Shown here: piece after piece, positions 17,239 to 25,576 of the stretch
Layout: every line of letters starts with the position of its first letter
How positions within the stretch are numbered: the stretch's first letter is position 1
Assembly (NCBI GenBank): GCA_910586565.1
Contig: CAJUIT010000012.1
Span: forward strand, 1-64,000
DNA from: an uncultured Muribaculaceae bacterium
GTDB lineage: Bacteria; Bacteroidota; Bacteroidia; Bacteroidales; Muribaculaceae
Length of the DNA: 64,000 nucleotides
Direction: 5' to 3'
Position numbers and translations under genes: made by a program
The notes under the pieces: model-generated
What the model saw: only the letters and a program-made list of their open reading frames with translations
Database searches by the model: none
What the model was told of the DNA's origin: nothing

Positions 17239-17270
17239 TTTGTTTTGCACACCTTAAATTCCTATCTTTG
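17239..17270 (+). promoter_or_regulatory. Promoter of the cation/proton antiporter gene
   Basis: TTTG (17239-17242), a 20-bp spacer and TATCTTTG (17263-17270) match the Bacteroidetes housekeeping promoter consensus completely. The predicted leader to ATG 17328 is about 50 nt. Confidence 0.75.
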
Positions 17271-17327
17271 TATAACAACATTCACACCCGAGGCAAATAA
17301 GCCTTCAAAACGGTCACTAAAGATTAC

Positions 17328-18836
17328 ATGGCACTGCTCACATCCGAAAACATTCTACTTGTAGGTTCACTGATTATAATGGCCGGCATAATGCTGGGTA
17401 AATCGGCCTATCGCAGCGGACTCCCGCTTCTGCTCATCTTCCTTTTGGTGGGAATGGCTTTCGGCACCGATGGTGTGGGGGTTCAGTTCAGCGACATGCA
17501 CTCGGCCCAGTTCGTGGGAATGATTGCGCTGTGTGTGATTCTGTTCTCCGGCGGTATGGGCACGAAATTGTCGGCTATCCGCCCTGTTATTGTGCCCGGA
17601 TTGCTGTTGTCGACCGTTGGAGTGCTGCTCACCGCGTTGCTGACCGGAGGTTTCATCTGGTGGCTCTCGGGAATGAGCTGGACTAACATTCATTTCGCTT
17701 TCATCCCCTCTCTGCTGCTTGCGGCAACAATGTCGTCGACCGATTCGGCATCGGTATTCGGCATCCTCGGCAGTCAGAAAATAGGGTTGAAACACAATCT
17801 GCGCCCAATGCTTGAACTTGAAAGCGGCTCTAACGACCCGATGGCCTACATGCTCACCATCCTGCTCATCGAAGCACTGCAAACCGACCGTTCACTGTCG
17901 GCAGGAACCGTAGCGCTACAACTGCTGCTTCAATTCGGCATCGGCGGCGCAGCGGGATTGATAATGGGAAAAGTCACATCATCGCTCGCCAAGGCCTACA
18001 TGCGCATAGGAGGTACAGGGCAGCAAACCGAGGATTCAGGGCAGGCCACCGCCATGATTTCAATCCTCATCACCGCATCGGTGTTCTTCACCTTCTCCCT
18101 GGCAACCACCCTGAACGGAAACGGCTACCTCGCAGTGTATCTTTGCGGCATCATGTTGGGGAATGCAGCCGTCCCCTGCCGCCGTGGCATATCAAAATTT
18201 ATGGACGGACTCACATGGCTGGCACAGATTGTGGTGTTCCTGATGCTCGGCCTACTGGTCAACCCTCATGAAATGGTGTCAGTGGCCGCTGTGTCGCTGC
18301 TCATAGGTGTGTTTATGATTCTTGTGGGCCGACCACTCAGCGTGTTTCTATCGCTGCTTCCATTGCCACGCATCCCGTTCAAAGCCAAAATGTTTGTGTC
18401 GTGGGTGGGGCTGCGTGGCGCCGTGCCCATCATCTTCGCCACCTACCCCGTTGTGGCACATATTGAGGGAGCATCACAAATTTTCAACATAGTGTTTTTC
18501 GTAACGCTGCTGTCGTTGCTTGTGCAGGGCACAACAGTGGTTGCCGCAGCCCGACGCCTCAAACTCACCTCCGACCTCCCCGTCGACAGCGATGATTTCG
18601 GCGTGGAACTCGACGAAAATCTCCCCACCACCATGCACACCCTTACCCTCACGAGTCACCATCTCGAAAGCGGTAACACCCTGCGCCAGATGCAACTCCC
18701 TGCGGGTTCGCTTGTGATGATGATTAAACGCGGCGAACGCTACATCGTGCCCAACGGCACCCGCAAACTCCATCCCGGCGACACCCTGCTTATCATTCAG
18801 GAAAACGACGGCGATAATATCCCTGCGAAAAGCTGA
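17328..18836 (+). CDS. Potassium/proton antiporter of the CPA1 NhaP2/CvrA type
   Basis: Inner-membrane antiporter of 502 residues with about 12 helices in the first 390. The transport motifs SSTDSASVFG and ESGSNDPMAY (aspartate pair) are those of the CPA1/NhaP group. Residues about 415-495 form a soluble TrkA_C (RCK_C)-like regulatory domain (MQLPAGSLVMMI, then LHPGDTLLII), typical of NhaP2/CvrA K+/H+ antiporters. It likely exports K+ (or Na+) in exchange for protons. Single gene with its own consensus promoter. Confidence 0.88.
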   Translation: MALLTSENILLVGSLIIMAGIMLGKSAYRSGLPLLLIFLLVGMAFGTDGVGVQFSDMHSAQFVGMIALCVILFSGGMGTKLSAIRPVIVPGLLLSTVGVLLTALLTGGFIWWLSGMSWTNIHFAFIPSLLLAATMSSTDSASVFGILGSQKIGLKHNLRPMLELESGSNDPMAYMLTILLIEALQTDRSLSAGTVALQLLLQFGIGGAAGLIMGKVTSSLAKAYMRIGGTGQQTEDSGQATAMISILITASVFFTFSLATTLNGNGYLAVYLCGIMLGNAAVPCRRGISKFMDGLTWLAQIVVFLMLGLLVNPHEMVSVAAVSLLIGVFMILVGRPLSVFLSLLPLPRIPFKAKMFVSWVGLRGAVPIIFATYPVVAHIEGASQIFNIVFFVTLLSLLVQGTTVVAAARRLKLTSDLPVDSDDFGVELDENLPTTMHTLTLTSHHLESGNTLRQMQLPAGSLVMMIKRGERYIVPNGTRKLHPGDTLLIIQENDGDNIPAKS

Positions 18837-18922
18837 CCGCCTCTATCCCGCTCTTTCCCCACCCACAGCCAACACTTTTGCCAACACTTTTCACGTCAAC
18901 CCTCACATTTTCGGCAAAACCG

Positions 18923-18954
18923 CTTGCATATTAAAAAAAAAATGCCTACCTTTG
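18923..18954 (+). promoter_or_regulatory. Promoter of tRNA-Cys
   Basis: CTTG (18923-18926), a 20-bp spacer and TACCTTTG (18947-18954), 16 bp upstream of the mature tRNA 5' end. Confidence 0.7.
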
Positions 18955-18970
18955 CAATCGCAAAACCAAT

Positions 18971-19041
18971 GGTACCATGGCCGAGTGGTTAGGTAACGGT
19001 CTGCAAAACCGTCTACAGCAGTTCGATTCTGCTTGGTACCT
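18971..19041 (+). tRNA. tRNA-Cys (GCA)
   Basis: A 71-nt cloverleaf. Acceptor GGTACCA pairs with TGGTACC. The anticodon stem ACGGT/ACCGT encloses CTGCAAA, giving anticodon GCA. The T-arm CAGCAG-TTCGATT-CTGC is normal and the discriminator base is T (U). CCA is not encoded. A GC-rich terminator follows within 10 nt. Confidence 0.95.
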
Positions 19042-19047
19042 CCCCCT

Positions 19048-19078
19048 GAATCCCGCCCCCGGCGGGATTCGTTGTTTA
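19048..19078 (+). terminator. Terminator of tRNA-Cys
   Basis: GAATCCCGCC (19048-19057) pairs with GGCGGGATTC (19061-19070) around a CCC loop, followed by GTTGTTTAA. Ten perfect base pairs. Confidence 0.8.
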
Positions 19079-19106
19079 AGAAGGCCGCAGGCAAACACAC
19101 ATTGCT

Positions 19107-19928
19107 ATGAATACCGAGAAACAAAGAAACGCTGAAGCGATTGAAATTGAGGGCACTAAACCCGATGAGGGGATTGTGTGCCTGAATTGCGGGGCCGTGT
19201 GTCATTCAAAATTCTGCCCCGAATGCGGCCAGCCTACATCCACCCCACCCCGCATCACCCACACATCTCTCGCCATGACGGTTGCCATGAGCTATGCGCG
19301 ACTCACGCCCGGCTTCTGGCCTACACTGATTGGATTGCTAAGAGCGCCGTGGAAAGTGATTGCCGATTATGTGAACGGAAAACGCATCACTTATTCGCCT
19401 CCGGTGACGATGCTGATTCAGACGGTTCTCTACGTAACATTGATTCTAACGGTAATCAAAGAAATCACCGGGGTTGATTTCAGTTTCATCGCCGATGATT
19501 CAACCGACGAGACCATCTATGCCAACTGGATTGAAAGGGCATTGGCCGAATCGGATGTGTTCGTGTGCCTCGTAACGGTCACCCCCATTGCCCTGGCCGG
19601 CTTTCTGACTTACCGCAAACGCAGCCGTCTACGTTACAATTTTGCCGAATTCATGGTGGGAGCCATCTATATGGCCAACCTTTTCATTATTGTGGACATT
19701 CTGTGCATACCGATAGAAAAACTCATCAGCGACACAGTTTCCGATTTGGTTCTCTATGCCGTGATGAGTTTCTATTCTTTACGCACCATTTCCAAGGCTT
19801 TCCCCATCAAATCGAGGTGGGTGCGCATGCGGTGCCTGTTTCAGATGACGCTGCTCACCATTATCGGCTTCGCCATTCTGTGCGGACTGCTTGTAATGCT
19901 TTTCTGGCACCAACAGGTAAATGTGTGA
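19107..19928 (+). CDS. DUF3667 membrane protein with N-terminal zinc ribbon
   Basis: Residues 25-42 contain two CxxC pairs (CLNCG and CPECGQ), the zinc ribbon of DUF3667 proteins, widespread in Bacteroidetes. After residue 85 the motif LLRAPWKVIADYVNGKRITYSPP leads (shown in part) into five or so membrane helices between about 110 and 273. Function is unknown. The gene converges on the amylase gene with 13 bp between the stops. Confidence 0.85.
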   Translation: MNTEKQRNAEAIEIEGTKPDEGIVCLNCGAVCHSKFCPECGQPTSTPPRITHTSLAMTVAMSYARLTPGFWPTLIGLLRAPWKVIADYVNGKRITYSPPVTMLIQTVLYVTLILTVIKEITGVDFSFIADDSTDETIYANWIERALAESDVFVCLVTVTPIALAGFLTYRKRSRLRYNFAEFMVGAIYMANLFIIVDILCIPIEKLISDTVSDLVLYAVMSFYSLRTISKAFPIKSRWVRMRCLFQMTLLTIIGFAILCGLLVMLFWHQQVNV

Positions 19929-19941
19929 GCGGGTGACGGTT

Positions 19942-21651
19942 CTATAATTTTCTTCGCGCTATCACTGCCACATTGTTTTTATATTCTGGAAATTCCACAG
20001 CTCCGTTGCTCACAGTTGCCGATTGCCCGCTGTAAAGCTCCGTCACAACTTCTCCATCGTTAAACCCGCTCCCTGCAACTGCTATTGAACCGGTAAGCTG
20101 CGGCACAAGACGTATAAGCAACGTGTCGGAGTCGTTGTAGCACAGACTTGTGTGAGTGTCAAGAGTTTTGCGTCGACCGGTTCCAATCACCGGATGCTGT
20201 TGGCGAATCTGCCCAAGGCGACTGAAATGATGCAACAGCTCCTTATTCATATTGCCCCAGTTCATATCCGAACGGAAAGCCTGGTTGCTGTCGACATTAA
20301 ACCGGGCATCGCTAAGTTCGCGCCCTGTCTCATCGCCGTAAAACACCTGCGACACCCCCGGCGCGAGAAGCAATGTTGTGGCACAATCAATCATGTTATC
20401 CATGTTGGCATCGCGGTGATAGGAATTGTTCAGGTAGTTGAAGGGGAACCATCCGGGGTAAGCAGCAACCGAATCGGCATAGGCCTGCCATGTGTAGACA
20501 ATGCCGTCGAGGTCGCCTGTTTTCGGAAAATTGCAGTTCACCATATTTGAAAAGCCTGCTGCGGCATAACCGGGTTTATATTCAATTCCGGCCGGTTCGC
20601 AGTCACCGGTCATGAAAAAGCGGTCAGTCCAGCCGGCTCCCGGTTTGTCGGGATTGTTCTTGCGCCATCGGTCGAGCGCATCGTTGCATGCTTGGTTGAG
20701 CTCTTTCCATCGGTTAAGACGCACATTCTCCACAATGTCGCAGCGGAACCCGTCAATTCCAAATTCCTCAACCCACGATGCAATCCATGCAATGACATAT
20801 TGCATTGGGCTCCAGGCCCTGTTTTCACGCAATTTGCGAGCCGAGGGATTCACCCACGCATCGTTTGCAGTTCCCTCCATGTGCCATTTCCGGTGCAGGA
20901 ATTCGGGGATAGCTACCGGCGCATCGCTTTCATCCTTGAAATCGGGCATGCCATAAAGTGTGGCTTCGAGGGGATTCGACTCATCCCAACCTTCGTCGGG
21001 CATCCTTATCCACTCGCGTCCCCACCAACCGTTCCATCCGGCACGCCCTGCATAGAAATCGTCGAAACTCCATTCACGGATATGATTTGAGGCCTCATCG
21101 GCTGTCAACCCCGTGTTGGCAAAGCCATATTGCACCGCATCGAGAAGCGTGGGGTAACCGGGGTCGTTGAGATTGGCTCCGAGCATAACCCTTATACCCT
21201 GCGCATGGAGAGTGTCGACCAATTCACGGAATTCCTCAACCGTGCCATAATTCTTATCAATCTGCGTATAGTCGAGCGGATAATAACCGTGGTAGCCGTA
21301 GTGAGGAAAATCGTTGATGCTTCCGCTGCCGCTCATCCATCCGTGAATCTGTTCGTAAACGTCGGTCATCCACACAACGTCCACACCCAGATTTGTGAAA
21401 TATCCCTCGCGTGCTTTTTCAAGCATCCCCTTGAAATCGCCACCGTGGAAAGTTGCGGCATTGAGTTGCTCGCTCCCGTAATCGACTTTGCGGCCGTAGT
21501 TTATATCGTTGGATGTGTCGCCGTTGCTGAAGCGGTCGGTAATAACAAAATAGACATTTGCATTCCCCCATTGGAATGTGTCGGTGCCTGCGGCGCCGGC
21601 TCCAAGAGCCGCTAATGCCAGGGCTGAGGTAAATAAAAGGTGTTTCATCAT
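19942..21651 (-). CDS. Secreted alpha-amylase family (GH13) glycoside hydrolase
   Basis: From ATG 21651 the protein has 569 residues with a signal peptide (KHLLFTSALALAALGAGAA), so it is periplasmic or exported. GH13 barrel landmarks are VVWMTDVYEQ, YHGYYPLDYTQID, the nucleophile region GIDGFRCDIVENV and the acid region FMTGDCEPAG. The usual third catalytic region (xxNHD) reads YLNNSYHRDA, which is not standard, so activity should not be assumed. The longer frame to 21714 reads through a TAAATTTG promoter and is rejected. No SusC/D pair is adjacent, so this is not a classic PUL. Confidence 0.85.
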   Translation of the reverse strand: MMKHLLFTSALALAALGAGAAGTDTFQWGNANVYFVITDRFSNGDTSNDINYGRKVDYGSEQLNAATFHGGDFKGMLEKAREGYFTNLGVDVVWMTDVYEQIHGWMSGSGSINDFPHYGYHGYYPLDYTQIDKNYGTVEEFRELVDTLHAQGIRVMLGANLNDPGYPTLLDAVQYGFANTGLTADEASNHIREWSFDDFYAGRAGWNGWWGREWIRMPDEGWDESNPLEATLYGMPDFKDESDAPVAIPEFLHRKWHMEGTANDAWVNPSARKLRENRAWSPMQYVIAWIASWVEEFGIDGFRCDIVENVRLNRWKELNQACNDALDRWRKNNPDKPGAGWTDRFFMTGDCEPAGIEYKPGYAAAGFSNMVNCNFPKTGDLDGIVYTWQAYADSVAAYPGWFPFNYLNNSYHRDANMDNMIDCATTLLLAPGVSQVFYGDETGRELSDARFNVDSNQAFRSDMNWGNMNKELLHHFSRLGQIRQQHPVIGTGRRKTLDTHTSLCYNDSDTLLIRLVPQLTGSIAVAGSGFNDGEVVTELYSGQSATVSNGAVEFPEYKNNVAVIARRKL

Positions 21652-21666
21652 GCTGATTTTTTGCGG

Positions 21667-21674
21667 CAAATTTA
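21667..21674 (-). promoter_or_regulatory. Promoter -7 element of the amylase gene
   Basis: Reads TAAATTTG on the minus strand, a full -7 match 15 nt upstream of ATG 21651. It shows the amylase can be transcribed on its own, not only from the regulator genes upstream. Confidence 0.55.
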
Positions 21675-21721
21675 GCCACAATACACCCTCGCCGCAATGC
21701 TGATTTATAACCATGCCACCC

Positions 21722-22498
21722 TCACAGCAGCTTCATCGCCCGGGCCGCCACCACCGCCTCAACCGAGTTGCCAACACTGAGTTTCTCCAGTATGTTCTGG
21801 CGGTGCCTGTTCACTGTGTTGATGCTTATTTCGAGCTTCGATGCAATCTGCTTGCTTGCCATTCCGAGTTGAATCAACTGCAATATCTCCTTCTCCCTGT
21901 CAGTGAGGATTGCTGCACGTTTAGCCGACAAGCGATATTCAATCACCTCCCCCGTGGCCATATTGACGATGCGCGGCATTATGTCGACGCCGGGGGCGTT
22001 GTCCGACGCCACGCTGTAGCAACAGAGAATGAGCCACATTCGTCCGCCCGGCGACAAGCGCGCAATCCGAGTTGAATTTTCCACATATATGTAGTTGCCC
22101 TCGCGGTTTTTAATGCGGAATCGGCATGTGGCCTTGTAGTTGAGCTTCATCCCCGGTGGAACACCATCCACAAATTTGAAAAACTCATATTCCAACATGC
22201 GTTTCTCCACCAAATCCTCTGGATGAATGCGCACATAAATCAAATCCTCGTCGCTCGAATCAAACCTCCCCACAAGCGTTCCATTACCGTTGCCGATGCC
22301 GAGCAGAGAGGCGAAACCGCCGTCATAAATCCAGCAAGTGTCGGTTGCGGCATCGGTTATCACCCGGCAGTCGTTCTCCACAGCCACGCACAGCTCGGCC
22401 TGACGTCGGCATTCCTCCGTTTCACGCTGCGAAAGCTCCTCGCAATGCAGCTTCTGCTTTCTGTAGAGTTCATTTATTTCTTTTCGCAGAACGTCCAT
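21722..22498 (-). CDS. PAS-like sensor with LuxR-type HTH, regulator A
   Basis: A cytosolic transcription regulator of 258 residues. The N-terminus is a charged helix (ELYRKQKLHCEELSQRETEE). Residues about 45-175 look like a PAS fold (VHPED-like RIHPEDL, then YKATCRFRIKNREGNYIYV). The C-terminal 65 residues are a LuxR/GerE HTH: LTDREKEILQLIQLGMAS, then ISINTVNRHRQNILEKL. There is no membrane segment or receiver domain. It is a paralogue of the adjacent gene at 22546. It lies directly upstream of the amylase gene, but a regulatory link is only inferred. Confidence 0.83.
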   Translation of the reverse strand: MDVLRKEINELYRKQKLHCEELSQRETEECRRQAELCVAVENDCRVITDAATDTCWIYDGGFASLLGIGNGNGTLVGRFDSSDEDLIYVRIHPEDLVEKRMLEYEFFKFVDGVPPGMKLNYKATCRFRIKNREGNYIYVENSTRIARLSPGGRMWLILCCYSVASDNAPGVDIMPRIVNMATGEVIEYRLSAKRAAILTDREKEILQLIQLGMASKQIASKLEISINTVNRHRQNILEKLSVGNSVEAVVAARAMKLL

Positions 22499-22545
22499 TT
22501 CTAACTTCTATTTGTTTACTAATCATTTACCGCTCCGCACGGGTT

Positions 22546-23286
22546 TTAAACAATGAGTTTGAGCTGACGGGCTATGCGGCATGCTTCGGTTGAGTTTCTC
22601 ACCTGCAATTTGCCTAAAATCTCCTGACGGTGTCGGCTGACGGTGTGCTTGCTGATGCATAGCTCATCGGCAATGCGGGTGCTGGTGAATCCCTTGTCGA
22701 TTAATGCGAGCACCTGCTGTTCACGTTTCGACAAAATCCCTGCGTCGTTCTCCCCCGTAAGAGCCTCCATTTGGCCGGTAACTGCATTTACCACCACACT
22801 TTTTGCCGGAAGCGGATAGAGTGCCGGCCCATACAGACAGATGCCGTAGAGCACCGTCTCCATCGACTCGTCATACCAGTAATACATTCGGTGGAGCACA
22901 TCAACGTCGCTTCCCCCGGGGGAGTTGCAACGCAATTGAGTCAACAGATAATGTTGGCTGCGGCGTTGGCGGGGAAGCCGCCGCAAATGATTGAAGAACC
23001 TCAGTTCCGCGATGAATTTCGCCTCGCGTTCGGCTTCGGACATGCGGTTGAGAATATCCGACTCCCATATCGATTCTTCATGCGAATAACCTGTCAAGCC
23101 AAGCACATCGGCAAAACCGCCGCAATAGATTGTGCTGAAATCGGATTGCAAATCGCTGACCACGGCGACGCAATGCTCCATCGCGGCCATACTTTCGGCA
23201 TATTTATACACGGTGTCGCACCTTCCGAGATTTTGAGGAAACTCCTGAGTGCGCAAAAGTGAGTGCAGGTCTTTTCGGTTGGTCAT
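22546..23286 (-). CDS. PAS-like sensor with LuxR-type HTH, regulator B
   Basis: From ATG 23286 it has 246 residues; the frame is open 8 codons further to 23310. The middle part (GGFADVLGLTGYSHEE, later YYWYDESMETVLYGI) resembles the sensor region of regulator A. The C-terminal LuxR HTH is LSKREQQVLALIDKGFTS, then ISKHTVSRHRQEILGKL. It ends 47 bp before regulator A, and both read in the same direction. The DUF1349 gene is divergent, so its promoter (23309-23340) is a plausible target, by inference from position. Confidence 0.82.
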   Translation of the reverse strand: MTNRKDLHSLLRTQEFPQNLGRCDTVYKYAESMAAMEHCVAVVSDLQSDFSTIYCGGFADVLGLTGYSHEESIWESDILNRMSEAEREAKFIAELRFFNHLRRLPRQRRSQHYLLTQLRCNSPGGSDVDVLHRMYYWYDESMETVLYGICLYGPALYPLPAKSVVVNAVTGQMEALTGENDAGILSKREQQVLALIDKGFTSTRIADELCISKHTVSRHRQEILGKLQVRNSTEACRIARQLKLIV

Positions 23287-23308
23287 GCAAAATTGGTTAT
23301 TTATAATC

Positions 23309-23340
23309 ATTGCCCCTGCCGAGGCAAGCAGTTACCTTTG
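23309..23340 (+). promoter_or_regulatory. Promoter of the DUF1349 gene
   Basis: ATTG (23309-23312), a 20-bp spacer and TACCTTTG (23333-23340), 18 bp before ATG 23359. It lies in the 72-bp divergent gap with regulator B. Confidence 0.65.
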
Positions 23341-23358
23341 CAAATATAACAAAAACCT

Positions 23359-24015
23359 ATGAAAGCTTTAACCATTGCACTCACACTCTCGGCCTCGGCC
23401 GCATTTAACACTGCCGCTCAGACTCTTGATAAAATGAATTGGTTCAACGAGCCTGAGCAATGGGCTGTAACCGACAATGCCCTAACGATGTTTGTAACGC
23501 CCCACAGCGACTACTGGCGCATATCACACTACGGGTTCACCGTTGACGACGCGCCGTTCTATTACGCTGAATACGGCGGAGAATTTGAAGCCAAACTGAA
23601 AGTTTCGGGCGACTACAAAACTCGCTTCGACCAAGCCGGAATGATGATTAGAATCGACCACGAAAACTACATAAAAACCGGCATAGAGTTCGTTGACGGT
23701 AAATACAACCTCAGCACGGTTGTTACCCACACCACATCCGACTGGAGTGTCATTGCCCTTGACAAGCCCGTTGACCACCTGTGGATTAAGGCAGTGCGTC
23801 GGCTCGATGCGATTGAGATTTTCTACTCATTCGATGACAAGGAGTACATTCTCATGCGCAACGCCTGGATGGAGGCCAACCGCCCCGTGAAAATCGGCAT
23901 GATGGCGGCGTGCCCCGACGGAGAAGGGTTCAACGTCAGCTTCTCAAACTTCTCGGTTAAACATCTGCCCGACAAGGTGCGCTCCGAATGGCTTAAAAAC
24001 AACGCCGCAGAATAA
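23359..24015 (+). CDS. DUF1349 family secreted protein (concanavalin-like)
   Basis: 218 residues with a short signal peptide (TIALTLSASAAFNTAAQ). The body follows the DUF1349 pattern: W-rich start (MNWFNEPEQW), FEAKLKVSGDYKTRFDQAG, then IRIDHENYIKTGIEFVDG and VTHTTSDWSV. The fold is a lectin-like beta-sandwich and may bind or act on sugars. It stands alone with its own promoter. Confidence 0.8.
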   Translation: MKALTIALTLSASAAFNTAAQTLDKMNWFNEPEQWAVTDNALTMFVTPHSDYWRISHYGFTVDDAPFYYAEYGGEFEAKLKVSGDYKTRFDQAGMMIRIDHENYIKTGIEFVDGKYNLSTVVTHTTSDWSVIALDKPVDHLWIKAVRRLDAIEIFYSFDDKEYILMRNAWMEANRPVKIGMMAACPDGEGFNVSFSNFSVKHLPDKVRSEWLKNNAAE

Positions 24016-24034
24016 GAGGTTACACAACTTTACG

Positions 24035-24042
24035 TAACTTTG
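24035..24042 (+). promoter_or_regulatory. Promoter -7 element of the acetyltransferase gene
   Basis: TAACTTTG ends 7 nt before ATG 24050, so the mRNA would have almost no 5' leader. Confidence 0.55.
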
Positions 24043-24049
24043 CAAGACC

Positions 24050-24604
24050 ATGACTGAATTAGAAAAAATGCGGGCAGGCATGCTCGCCAATATGGATGAC
24101 CCCGAAATTCAACAGAGTTTCATCCACGCCAAACATATGGTGGCGCGATTACGCACCATGTGCACCTACGACACCGACTTCCGCGCGGTGCTTGAGGAGC
24201 TTGTGCCCGGCATACCTGCAACGTCAATCATCTGCCCGCCGTTTCACTGCGACCACGGCCACGGCATAAAGCTCGGGCAACATGTGTTTATCAACGCCAA
24301 CTGCACATTTCTCGACGGAGCCGAAATTACCATCGGCGATCATACCCTCATCGGTCCCGACGTGAAAATCTACACACCCCACCATCCGCTCGACTATGTT
24401 GCACGGCGCGAGAACCGGGAATATGCCTACCCCGTAGCCATCGGCTGCGACTGCTGGATTGGCGGTGGCACCATCATCTGCCCAGGCGTAACCATCGGCG
24501 ACCGCTGCGTAATTGGAGCCGGGAGCGTAGTAACCAAAAACATCCCCTCCGACACCATCGTTGCCGGTAATCCCGCACGCCCCATCCGCACCTCCAAACC
24601 TTGA
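24050..24604 (+). CDS. Sugar O-acetyltransferase, Maa/LacA type
   Basis: Left-handed beta-helix (hexapeptide) acetyltransferase of 184 residues that transfers acetyl from acetyl-CoA to maltose, galactosides or similar sugars. The N-terminal helical Mac domain starts with TELEKMRAGM. Motifs are PPFHCDHGHGIKLG, VFINANCTFLDGAEI and the catalytic-histidine loop YTPHHPLDY, followed by GGGTIICPGVTIGD. The last 35 codons and the downstream DNA are duplicated at 27440, where the rest of the gene is missing. Confidence 0.9.
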   Translation: MTELEKMRAGMLANMDDPEIQQSFIHAKHMVARLRTMCTYDTDFRAVLEELVPGIPATSIICPPFHCDHGHGIKLGQHVFINANCTFLDGAEITIGDHTLIGPDVKIYTPHHPLDYVARRENREYAYPVAIGCDCWIGGGTIICPGVTIGDRCVIGAGSVVTKNIPSDTIVAGNPARPIRTSKP

Positions 24605-24762
24605 GTAGGGGCAGACTTTGGTGAATCTTAATTAAAATGATAGAGTCGTTAAGGTCATTAGGGTCGTTAGGGTCCTTAAGGTCTTTAACGACTCAATTTG
24701 TCTCTCGGGGGCTTGATTGATGAAACGGAGAGTGGAGGGTGGGAGAGTGATTTTATGGAAAG
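24497..24762 (+). repeat. Direct repeat copy A, left block
   Basis: The block covers the acetyltransferase 3' end and about 155 bp beyond. It matches 27440-27704 at roughly 90% identity by eye. It continues in a second matched block, 25577-25738, after an interval holding the hypothetical gene 24767-25528 that copy B lacks. Confidence 0.85.
24643..24694 (+). repeat. Five 9-bp tandem repeats inside an inverted repeat
   Basis: Five units of pattern GTCnTTArG run from 24645 to 24689: GTCGTTAAG, GTCATTAGG, GTCGTTAGG, GTCCTTAAG, GTCTTTAAC. The outer ends, GAGTCGTTAA (24643-24652) and TTAACGACTC (24685-24694), are a perfect 10-bp inverted repeat. The same structure occurs at 27585-27636. Confidence 0.8.
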
Positions 24763-24766
24763 AATG

Positions 24767-25528
24767 TCAAAGGGCTCTGGCCGGGCGATTGCACAGGGGG
24801 AGGGTTCGGAAGAACCGGGAGCCTGTGATTGGGCGGAGTCCGGCACACCGCATGCTTCGGACGAGGGCGAGGGGTGGGCCCTCACGGGTGGATTCTAATA
24901 ATGGCGGGGGATTGGGTGAAGTGTGGGTGATGAAGGGGATGATGAGGTAGGTGGTTGCATTGCGGAGGATGACACGCGGGGAGGGATTGGGTGTGATGCG
25001 CTGCAGCTGCAGAGGGAATTTGCGGCCTTTGGAAGTGTCTTGATAGTGGAGGATGATAAGGCCGCTGCCGACGTAGGGGAAGATGGCCCTGCAGATGTCA
25101 AGGAAATTGAGATGGTTTCTACGGAAGGGACTGTAACGGCGGAAGTTCTGCATGTTGAGCAGCAGAGCAAACTCGGGGTTGCAGCCGCGCAGCCGGGAGG
25201 GGTTGCGGGGTGAGATGTTCCACAGCGCCTTGTGGCCGGGGAGGTGGGTGCGGGTGCTACCGGTTGCACCCTCGCAGATGATGGCGAGGGTGTGTGGAAG
25301 GGAGAGTGAGAGGCGGTAGTGGAGATAGCTGCGAAGGATTGGGGTGGAGTCGATGCCCGGAGGGTCGATGATGAGGAGGGGTGAGGATGTGGATGCGCGC
25401 TCAAGGCGTGATATGACGATGCGCTCGGGCCGTGTGAGTGGACGGCCGAGGAAGCGTGCGAAGCCACGAGAGACGGGCATCGGAGGTCGCAACGACAGTG
25501 AGCGGGATGAGGTGATGAGCTTGCGCAT
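24767..25528 (-). CDS. Hypothetical basic protein, present only in copy A of the duplication
   Basis: ATG 25528 sits 7 nt after a perfect TATCTTTG -7 element (minus strand), giving a leaderless or nearly leaderless mRNA. The 253-residue product is rich in R, S and P. A middle part (residues about 85-195) looks most protein-like, with ICEGATGSTRTHLPGHKALW, then NPEFALLLNMQNF and GLIILHYQDTSKG. No family recognised. The last 40-50 codons look less convincing and may be read-through beyond a frameshift. Copy B of the flanking repeat lacks the entire gene. Confidence 0.45.
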   Translation of the reverse strand: MRKLITSSRSLSLRPPMPVSRGFARFLGRPLTRPERIVISRLERASTSSPLLIIDPPGIDSTPILRSYLHYRLSLSLPHTLAIICEGATGSTRTHLPGHKALWNISPRNPSRLRGCNPEFALLLNMQNFRRYSPFRRNHLNFLDICRAIFPYVGSGLIILHYQDTSKGRKFPLQLQRITPNPSPRVILRNATTYLIIPFITHTSPNPPPLLESTREGPPLALVRSMRCAGLRPITGSRFFRTLPLCNRPARAL

Positions 25529-25535
25529 CAAGGCG

Positions 25536-25543
25536 CAAAGATA
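25536..25543 (-). promoter_or_regulatory. Promoter -7 element of the hypothetical gene
   Basis: Reads TATCTTTG on the minus strand, 7 nt before ATG 25528. Confidence 0.55.
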
Positions 25544-25576
25544 AAAGGGCGCCCCGCGAAGAGTGGGCTTAAAAGG

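Noticed and set aside
19942..24604. Polysaccharide utilisation locus
   Set aside because: An amylase and regulators are present, but there is no SusC/SusD pair.
24645..24689. 9-bp tandem repeats as a CRISPR array
   Set aside because: Units are contiguous with no spacers, and there are no cas genes.
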